Below are positions 56,022 through 64,000 of a stretch of 64,000 nucleotides of DNA, piece after piece. The DNA lies in NCBI RefSeq assembly GCF_947179165.1, contig NC_077238.1:73102757-73166756 (forward strand), given 5' to 3'. Within the stretch, counting starts at the first letter, position 1. Each line of letters begins with the position of its first letter. Source of the stretch: Solanum dulcamara (lineage: Eukaryota; Streptophyta; Magnoliopsida; Solanales; Solanaceae). The translations under genes and the position numbers were made by a program. The notes under the pieces were generated by a model. The model saw only the letters and a program-made list of their open reading frames with translations, made no database searches and was not told where the DNA came from.

Positions 56022-57439
56022 AGTTTGTCACACCCCAAACTCAAGGGGGAGCAACAAGCACCTAATGTCAAAACTCAAGCCCAAGCCCACCCTACTAAAC
56101 TATTTTCTACTAGTGCATGGAAGCCACCTGCAATCAAGAAAACAAAAAGGTATATCTCGGCTTAAAGTTAATCCCTGGACCGGTAAGGCCCCTGAAAATA
56201 ACCTTATAACAGAAACATCTAGTCCCAACAATTCATATATAGAAATAGCCAACTATCACACAAGTCATGATTGGGCCGTCGAGGCCACTATGATCTCTAT
56301 ACAGAAGCTGAAAGCAAATATGTAATAAGACGATTCATCAAACAACTATCAAACCCAGTAACCCAACAAACTATATTAACATGGCCATAACGTAGCTACT
56401 CAACCCACACACTAGTCTTCAAGCCTCTAAGAGTAGTAAATCTTGGCGGAACAGGGCCCCGGCCTACCCAAAAGTATATACAACAAAAGCTAACAAACCT
56501 CACAAATCTAGCAGCTCCAGAAGAAAGGGGCTAGCCAACCTCTTGGAATTCAACTTTGCTGCTTGAGAGGTCTATCAGGCCACCTTTCGGGTCCTACACA
56601 CATGAATACAACGCCCCCAGGCAATAGGGCGTCGGTACAAAATAATGAGCCCGTTTGGATGGGCTTAAAAAAGTAACTTTTATGTATAAAGTGTTTTTAG
56701 AACTTTGAAGTGTTGGAAGTTATTTTTATAAATAAGCAATTGAGTGTTTGAATAAAAGTGCTTATGCTGAAAATAAGTTGTTGATGTGTTTGGCAAATAA
56801 GTGTTGTTAAGCATTTATTTTTTGTCAAAATGGCTGAAATACCCTTAAAGTTGTTAACACTGTAATAAGTTAATTTAAAAGATCTTTAAACTCTAAAGTT
56901 GATTTAAATCAAAAGTAATTTATAATGTAAAATTGCTTCCACTATAAAATATTATTTAAGTTATTTTTTTATAAATACATGTTACTTAAGGGGAAAATGT
57001 GGTATCATTCGATTATTAACTAAACATTTTTATAAATAAGTTATTTTCTCGCTGATCTATTAACTACTTCCCTTCCCCTTGGCACTCACCCTTACGGATT
57101 AATAATTCAAAATTTAAATAATATGATTTTCGATTATTGGAAAGTAAAAGTTGAAGACAAAATCAAAAACCAAAATGCAATCATTTAGATACTCTGTTTC
57201 CAGGTTCACAAAATAGGATGGATTAATCTTGCATAAAAGGACCTTTGAAACCTTTTGACGTTGTTGTTGAGAAAAGAGCCTTTGAAAACTATTAAAGAGT
57301 AGTTGCGTAATTCGAATAAATTTTTTTGCGAGGTCAAAAATGTGGCCAAGAATATTGGTGATCATATCTAAAAATATTTTCAACCGAAACCACTCCACTA
57401 TAAATACAAGAAGTGGAAAATATTCATATAATACAGGCA

Positions 57440-57758
57440 TCAAGCAGTAGAAATATTACTAGCAATCATATCATGAAACCCTATCCAATAGACATCATTT
57501 TGTTCTCCTACATCTTCGACATCTACATTGTTAGCTCTTGAAGTCGTGCCAATATCATTAGAATCAACCGATGGAATATAGCTCTCATTCTCGACTGTTT
57601 GGAATGCATCATCCACATTGCATTTCTTTCTAATATAATTGTGAATGGTCATAGTAGCAAGTACGATGTCCCTTTGTGTGTCAATGTGATAGTATGGCAT
57701 GTCTCTCAAAATAGACCATCTTGCTTCCCCAACGCCAAATGTACGCTCTACTACATTT
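57440..57758 (-). pseudogene. PIF/Harbinger transposase, last exon
   Basis: The minus strand after an acceptor (CTTTTCTTGTAG ending 57759) encodes NVVERTFGVGEARWSIL, then MPYYHIDTQRDIVLATMTIH, NYIRKKC and VDDAFQTVENESY, and ends at 57440. NVVERTFG holds the third catalytic acidic residue (Glu) of PIF-type DDE transposases, and IHNYIR is a family hallmark. The earlier exons with the two Asp residues are not recognisable in the 57760-59500 region, so the transposase is incomplete. The 59150-59280 stretch on minus could hold a 5' exon; I see no domain there. Confidence 0.85.
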
Positions 57759-57759
57759 C

Positions 57760-59726
57760 TACAAGAAAAGTGTAAATAGTTAAATCTCAAAAGAGGATAC
57801 TGGATGAAATCATTCACCAATAACAACAACAAAGACACAAGTTTATCTACTACAATATCATATACTCAAAATTAAAGTGAAAACGTAGCGAAATACAAAC
57901 AAACATGAGAAATAATATTTTACCCAAACAAACAAACAAAAGTATGTCTTCACACTTAGTAGTTCGGCTCATTAGAACTGCTCTGTTGAAGAGAATCTCA
58001 GATGAAATCATTCGCTAATAAGAACAATAGAGATTACAACTTCTACAACATTCTATTCTCAACTAAACCAAATACAAACAATATGAGAAATGAGATTTGT
58101 CCCAAACGTACAAAATTACGTATTCACACTCACACCTCAAGTGAAAATAGGACAAAAAATACTGAGAACGATTTCAAACAAGAATCCTTCACAAATTATT
58201 CATATACAACAACTCAAGCAAACTAAAGCCACTAGTGAAAGAAAAGAAACTGATCTGTATTCCAGATAAACTTACAATAAACAAAATAAAATAAAATCAT
58301 TAAAAAAAAAACTTTCACCATATCATACATTCAGTAAACAACCAAAACAAAACATGTTTGAAGCTATTAACAACACAAGAAGAGCAAATGTGTAACTGTA
58401 ACCCCATGATAGCTTCACACACATTAACAAACAGATAGTATCTCCCCACAAATATATTTGTTGAACAAAAACAAAGACACTAAATCATAAAAAGACTGAT
58501 TCGATTAACCCACAAACAAGAAACTATAAAGCTATTTGCTCTGAAGATCCATTTGTTTCTCCAAACTCATCTTTATTGAAGAACCTGGTCCTTTGTAGAT
58601 CAAATATTTTATACTTCAAATAATTGTTTATTTTTTTGGCAGAGGTGGAGGTTTCTGTTGGTGCAATCAAGAGATCTAAAAAATACACTTTTCTTATTGA
58701 TATCTGCACATATTTATGAAAAAAAGGTTCTTTAACCCTCTGCTTCAAACTATATGCCTTAATTTGATTTTGCACATATATTGAAAAGCTTAAAAGTTGA
58801 ATATTAGTTGAGAGAGCATGTTGTATATCGACCTTCGAAACTATGAAGAACCACTATGAAGTACCACTAACAGAAGCAGAAAATAAACAACTAAATAAAA
58901 CCAAAAATGTCTAAAATTGATTCTTTTCATACCATTCAACCAAAACAAATGGAATGACAAGCTCAAATATGAAACTATGAAGTACCACTAACAGAAGCAG
59001 TAATTAAACAACCAAATGAACAATCCTTTAAAGAAAAATTATGGTTCTAACCAAAATTGTCTAAAAATGATTCTTTTCATACCATGCAACAAAAAAGGGG
59101 GAACAAGAAGCTCAAATATGAAGATATGCAGAGATTTAACTTACCTCACAAGGGGATTTTTGAGATCTACAATGGAGAGATTGTGGAGTGAAAGAGGAAG
59201 AAGCAGAGGGATCTTGTTGGTGAGTGAATTCCAAACGTTTGTCTCCATCTTCTCTTTAATCTCATTCTCTCTCTCTCACCCAAACTGAAGAAATCTCAAG
59301 ATCGACAAAAGAGAAAATTGTTAGAAACCAAAGCAAAATCAGATTTCACAATATGTCAGCAGCTTCAACAATGGCAGTTGTGAGAGTATCAAGCTCGTGG
59401 AGCATCAAGCTCGTCTCCACTGTCAGAATTTCCATAGCTATTGGTGTCTCTATTCATGGTGCTTCAGCGGAAGAAATGAGGAAAATGATGTGAATTTTAG
59501 GGTTAAAAGAATAAAAATGTTAGTTTGGGAATTTAGTTAAAATATAAGGGATATAAAAGTAATTTTAATGGTCAAAGAAAATGGCTTTAAGCACTTAGGA
59601 AAAAAAAGTTAGGAATCCTAACTTTTCATTTTTGGCTGACTTTAAGAATTTTATGACTTAAAGTTAGTATTAGGCAAACACCACTTAAAGCTAAAAAGGG
59701 CTTATAAGTTGGTTTGACCAACTTAT
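57760..59726. other. Non-coding body of the Harbinger element
   Basis: Two kilobases with degenerate duplications and no catalytic Asp motifs or Myb-like protein. Frames at 58002-58226, 58524-58775 and 59016-59288 show no domain. It probably holds the remains of introns and 5' transposase exons. Confidence 0.5.
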
Positions 59727-60715
59727 AAGCCCATCCAAATAGGCTCAATGTACTGAGTATGAAAACATGACTTAACATACCTTTTTTAATTATTTCCAGC
59801 AGCCTTCTCATATTGCCGCTAAGCTTTAAGAAATCATGTCGAAGGAAAGAAATAGCATTAACATACCTTTTTTAATTATCTCCAGCAGCCTATGGAAATG
59901 TTAATGAACCTCCTTTCTACTACAACAAGGCAATATCATAATCAACATGCAAGAATAGAAGATACCATGATAATCCGACAAAATATATGAATTTATATTG
60001 CAAATTACTATTTGCGACTTACCATAGCTAGAAACAATAAAAGAAGGGTCTTACCTTGATCTTAAGCTCGTAATACACCTAGAACCCTTAAAATAAAGGC
60101 CAAAACCATGCTTCCCCAACACCAAAGTGTGATACACAATGAAATCGACAAAACAAATTATACAACGATGAATCGCTCAATGAGTAGAACAACTTCCATC
60201 AAGGACTTAGGTCAAGAAAATTACAAATTAGAGTGATCCTAGAAATTGGTTTGAAATTTTTTCTGGCTTATTACTAAAAATAATGAACAAATGAAGTAGA
60301 AGATATATATAAAGTTCCACCAACCTAGGGGGCTCGCTTCACGTGCCTTTTTGTGCAGTCTCACGAAAATGTGAATATCTCTCTATTCTAAAGTCGTATT
60401 AATGAACGGTTTGATACGCTGGAAACTAGACTCATAGACCTTAGATTTGATATTCATGAGTCCCACAACTCTTTATCTATTAGGAGAAAACCTCTGAGAC
60501 ATTTGACCCAAATTTCAAAGAATTCTTTATAAAGGAACTTACGATAATTTTCGCCAACTTTTATTTTATAATCCGCTACACTTCAAAACTTAAAATACAA
60601 ACCTTGAACACTTAATATGTGACATACCACATAATTTTTAATATATTAATCACTCTTTTGTCTTTCCACGAAGGTATGAGCTAATTTAGACATTTCGAAA
60701 AGTCAGGGTCTTATA

Positions 60716-62053
60716 GGAAATACATAACATATTTCATAGTTTTTGAAATGGTAAGAATATAGTATTACCAAGTTAATCATAAAGACTCAAAATCATAAGA
60801 CTAGCTCCTTTGAAAATATCATGATTCATAACATAATCAATGCATAAAGTACACTTAATCAAAACCATATAAATCATGATAGTCTTTTCATAGTAAAATC
60901 ACACATCAATCCGAAGTGGCTAAATCATAATAATCTTTCGTAATGAGAATACTTCATTCGAAAGCAACCTAGTTTCACAAGAAATCATATTGACACTTTG
61001 TTCGAAAGCATCCTTAAAACATAGTTTCTTCAATTCATAATGCATGCATAATCTTCAAAGCTTGATTTCAAAATCAACATATTCATATAGAATGGATTCA
61101 TGTGAAAATCATTAAAATCATGTAATAATGATCCAATCATGCGAAATAAGATCAATAGAAGTGAATAAAGTAGTAATTAATTGAACCCATAACATAGTCA
61201 TAAAAACCCTAGAGATTTGGGTGAAATCATCAAGAGAAATTTGAGGGTTTTTGGGACTCATTAGATGAAAAGGGATCCATTGATGAACTTTCCACATAAC
61301 TTGGTGATTCCTATCTTCGGAATTAAAAAAAGAGACTTGAAGCTTGAAGAACCCTAATTCACCTTGAGAGAATCTTTGGAGAAGAAGACTTGAGAGCTTT
61401 AGGGTTTTTGAGTAAATGAGAGGGAATAGGAGAATTTGAAGTGTTAGATCAGTGATAGGGATTAAGAATAGTCTAGAAACAATGTATTTTAAGAATTAAA
61501 AGGATAGGAAAAGACTCAATTAACCTTGCGAAATAACTATCAAAAGACTTCTACGGACGCCACATACAGTTCGTACACTGATCCATGCACCGTCTTGTCC
61601 GGTTCTGGTATCAAGTATTGAAACCAAGCTCTCTGAATCAAAATCATGAACCTCAACCACAAACCGTAGAACTTTAGACAGACTGTATAATACCCTCATA
61701 GAACAAAAGTACTAAAATCAAAAGTCTTTGAATCTCATCTACAGGTAACCATCTATGACCCATAGAACAAACTAGGACCCGTACACTCTATTCGTAGGTC
61801 CAAAGTACTAAATATCACTAAGTCAAAAACTCAATCCACAAGCCCCGTCTACAACTTGTAGAGATTTATTAGCTTATACAAACTCATCTGAGGTTGGCTT
61901 GACATTTTTTAAATTTCTAACCATCAATCCACGACTGGTTCCTATGGCCCGTACAACCATCTACAGTCCATACAAAGGGTTATAGAACCAGTTGCACCAG
62001 CAACTTCCTACACTTCTCTTTCCAATTCAACTTTTCAACTTCCGATGTGTTAT
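60716..62053 (-). mobile_element. LTR fragment (right part of the split LTR)
   Basis: Matches 48700-50027: the order GGAAAT, TTTGAAATGGTAAGAAT, TAGTA(A)TACCAA, then ATAAATCATGAT and later ACAATGTTGTA / ACAATGTATT, and the ACGGAC-type motifs (61545-61790). It ends at GTTATA near 62053, next to ATATCACCCC, which parallels the PPT region at 50028. Joined with 50810-51606 it forms one LTR, with about 125 bp missing at the join. Confidence 0.65.
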
Positions 62054-62972
62054 AATATCACCCCAAGAAAGCCTTAGAGAACTTAGCCCAAGTCATTCAA
62101 GGTGACTCGATTGACCTATACTCATGATAAACACCCACCACTACTTTTCTGACCCCTCAATCTTAAAAGTAGTATAATCCACCCTTTGTGACACTACTAT
62201 GCCAGGGTTATACAACCCCTCCTAACAAGTGACTATAAAATCATGGGCATCCTCACCCGAAGACTTGAGAATCTTAAAGGACCCAATATGATGAACCAAC
62301 CAAGTATTTTCTGCTCTTCAAAAGACATAACTGGCCTAGAGGCATAGGCTGAGCAATAATCGGCACTGGCAAGACCAGTAGATGAGAAGTTGCATCAGCA
62401 GGCTACACTCTTGGAACCTAAACACCCTAAGCCTATACATAGCATGAACTATGTGCCTTATCTCTAACTTGGGGACCACCTAACATGCTAGGCAAAGCCC
62501 CTACCTGGTATAACCTCCATGAAGCTGAGGATCCTAGCCAATATGTCCTAAAGAGCCGGTATGGCTACAACCCCATCCCGTAGGCTAGGCTGGGCCTACA
62601 CTATCTAGCTGATGTTGAACCTACTCTATCTCGATGTCAGGCTCAAAAGATAGTGCCCTATCCTAGCCCCCGACATTATGTTATAGTTTATGCCCAAACT
62701 TGACCTCTTGGTCGACCTCTGCTTCGACCCCTAGTTATAGGTGTAGGGGCCTCACACCTACCTATGGATGATCTAGTCCTAATCATCTAAAAAAGAATGA
62801 AACAAACGAAGATTAGAAGTTGATAGAGTTAAGAACACACAATAATAAAATAAGAAAGGTGAAATATTCCTAAGAAGGTCGCCGCTGAAGATAGGATACG
62901 GACGTTATTGTATTGATCAATAAGATTCTACTAGGTACTTACTCTTATACTTGTAAGATCAGTAAGCCTAAA
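62054..62972 (-). pseudogene. Gypsy gag N-terminal fragment and leader (-)
   Basis: The minus strand encodes ILKSSGEDAHDFIVTC, GLYNPGIVVSQRVDYTTF, KIEGSEK and AFLG near 62054-62290. This is the gag core of a chromovirus-type Gypsy element, different from the gag at 54466-55860. Upstream (62300-62760) is a Gly/Pro-type linker with stops. It is interrupted at 62053 by LTR sequence. Confidence 0.7.
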
Positions 62973-62984
62973 GCTCTGATACCA
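62973..62984 (-). other. PBS of the rightmost Gypsy element
   Basis: TGGTATCAGAGC on minus, four bases (62985-62988) before the LTR edge at 62989. Confidence 0.92.
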
Positions 62985-62988
62985 TATT

Positions 62989-64000
62989 GTCATGACACAA
63001 AATTGCATCAAAATAGTGCCTACCATAAACCCCAGTATGCAATCCAAACCCAAGATAACATAAAATAAATACAACTAGAAGTATCTAAGGCGGTAGAAAT
63101 AATAATAATAGAATGGTCCCTAGAATAGATATATATAAAATGGTATAAAATATAAAGAAAGGGACAAAAAGAGATCGAGAAGGACGAATATACTTAAACC
63201 AATTCCCACACCTAGTGTCACCAGCATCAGAGCATATAAAGTACAAGAATATAGCTATACAAAATATGTTTTTCTAATAAATACAAAAATAATGGACAGC
63301 AAAATATAGAAGGAAAGCAACAAGTCTTTGGACGTTAAGTGCTCACCATAATCCGAACAGCAATGGGGCCTCGAATGAGAAAAGATCATCTAGGATGACT
63401 CCTACTAGGCATTGCATCAAAAAAAGATGTAAAACTTTAGTATAGTATAGTATAGTACCAAAATATGGGGTGCTCAATAGGCATCATAGGTTGATCGAGC
63501 TCAAAATATAGTATATACATTGAAAGAAACATGATAGTGTTAATGCTATAAGCTGAAAACTACACTATAAATCCATGCTCACAGGGAAAGACAGTGAACA
63601 TAATAATAATAAAGAATATCACAAATTACGCTAGCATGTCAGGATGTCGTCTAATATAGGATGTTGCAATGTATATGTGGCCAATGCAGAAAAGTTAAAG
63701 GCCCCAAATCGCCTCACTAGCCGCCCATAGGAACTTCGGTATATTCTGTAGAACCATTGCCTCTCAACTACAGTTGAAAAAATTAAAATTGGGAATGATC
63801 CCGTGGACCCAAAACAGCAAGTAAAATCCAAATTGATCCATCAGGCTATTCGAAATGCATCTCAATGAATGCAATATAGAAAGTAAATCCTAGAATAATC
63901 TACTAAGCCATCCAAAAAGCATCTTTGATTCATAACAAAAGATAAATGGCGAAAGATTCCTATGAGCGTTACTGTAGATCGTAAATAAAAGTAGTATAAA
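62989..64000 (-). mobile_element. 5' LTR of the rightmost Gypsy element (runs off window)
   Basis: On plus it starts TGTCATGACACAAAATTGC. It shares motif order with the LTR fragment at 42847-43440 (GTGCTCACC, TAGGCATCATA). A GTATA pentamer repeat lies at 63441-63459. The frame at 63631-63831 (minus, 66 codons) has no domain. Confidence 0.7.

Larger units (their letters stand above)
56647..59746 (-). mobile_element. PIF/Harbinger DNA transposon (3.1 kb)
   Basis: Terminal inverted repeats GAGCCCGTTTGGATGGGCTT (56647-56666) and, reverse-complemented, GAGCCTATTTGGATGGGCTT (59727-59746) match at 18 of 20 positions. The 3-bp target duplication is AAT (56644-56646 and 59747-59749). Harbinger elements duplicate 3 bp. 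It encodes a partial DDE transposase on minus. Two old internal duplications are visible: ~121-150-bp units around GTACCACTAACAGAAGCAG (58861 and 58982) and units around GATGAAATCATTC (57804 and 57999). The host LTR resumes exactly after the duplication. Confidence 0.85.
56026..60715 (-). mobile_element. 5' LTR of the minus-strand Gypsy element, split by Harbinger
   Basis: On plus it starts TGTCACACCCCAAACTC next to the PBS and ends CAGGGTCTTATA (TGTAAGACC-type start on minus, changed by one base). The body without the transposon is about 1.6 kb (56026-56646 and 59747-60715). It contains sequence resembling solo LTR 2 in inverse orientation (60440-60600). There is no matching 3' LTR in the window, because the element is truncated near 51607. 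Confidence 0.72.

Noticed and set aside
57114..57443. 109-codon minus frame following the transposase exon
   Set aside because: AT-rich, no transposase motif; lies after the transposase stop.
50810..62053. Reading the split LTR as a 5' LTR of the 47824 element
   Set aside because: The sequence left of 50810 is an integrase tail, not a PBS, so the orientation does not fit a simple 5' LTR.

Overview
The window looks like repeat-dense plant nuclear DNA with AT-rich intergenic sequence. Solanaceae is the most likely family: the Au-type SINE, the LTR families with TACGGACCGTA-like palindromes and the plant mobile domain (PMD) sequence resemble nightshade repeats. This is an inference from recall, since no search could be run. 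I see no intact host gene. Nearly everything is a transposable element, a relic of one, or one broken PMD gene on the minus strand.

Layout. 1-2260: a sequence block followed by a truncated Gypsy-type LTR; the first 1.1 kb recurs at 15219-20815. 2697-22400 (minus): a PMD pseudogene with three exons at 20927-22400, a 17.5-kb intron, and a last exon at 2697-3455. That intron holds an 11.7-kb L1-like LINE (3481-15218, minus), the second copy of the 1.1-kb block, and a 4.5-kb Copia element (15430-19896, plus). 23122-25814: solo LTR. 25971-39983: a second solo LTR split by a complete LTR element (28398-39503, minus) with ~3.75-kb LTRs, a 5-bp target duplication, PBS, PPT and a 3.6-kb internal region without coding capacity. 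That is the architecture of a LARD (large retrotransposon derivative). 39984-42846: sparse sequence with a CTTGA-rich repeat and a tRNA-like SINE. 42847-64000: a stack of broken chromovirus-like Gypsy elements in both orientations, with a third solo LTR (44089-46696), an Au-type SINE (51650-51833) and a PIF/Harbinger DNA transposon (56647-59746).

How the parts relate. The LARD-like element encodes nothing, so it would depend on proteins supplied in trans. Its leader next to the PBS resembles the leader of the Gypsy element whose PBS lies at 56010, which marks that lineage as a candidate helper. The LINE carries ORF1 (DUF4283 plus zinc knuckle) and ORF2 (endonuclease, reverse transcriptase, RNase H) joined by a one-base TGATG overlap, but several stops and at least one frameshift show this copy is dead. 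The PMD pseudogene keeps recognisable GT-AG introns despite many coding lesions.

Limits. Boundaries marked by TG..CA ends, target duplications, PBS and PPT are well supported. Truncated LTR edges are approximate. Family names below superfamily level are tentative.
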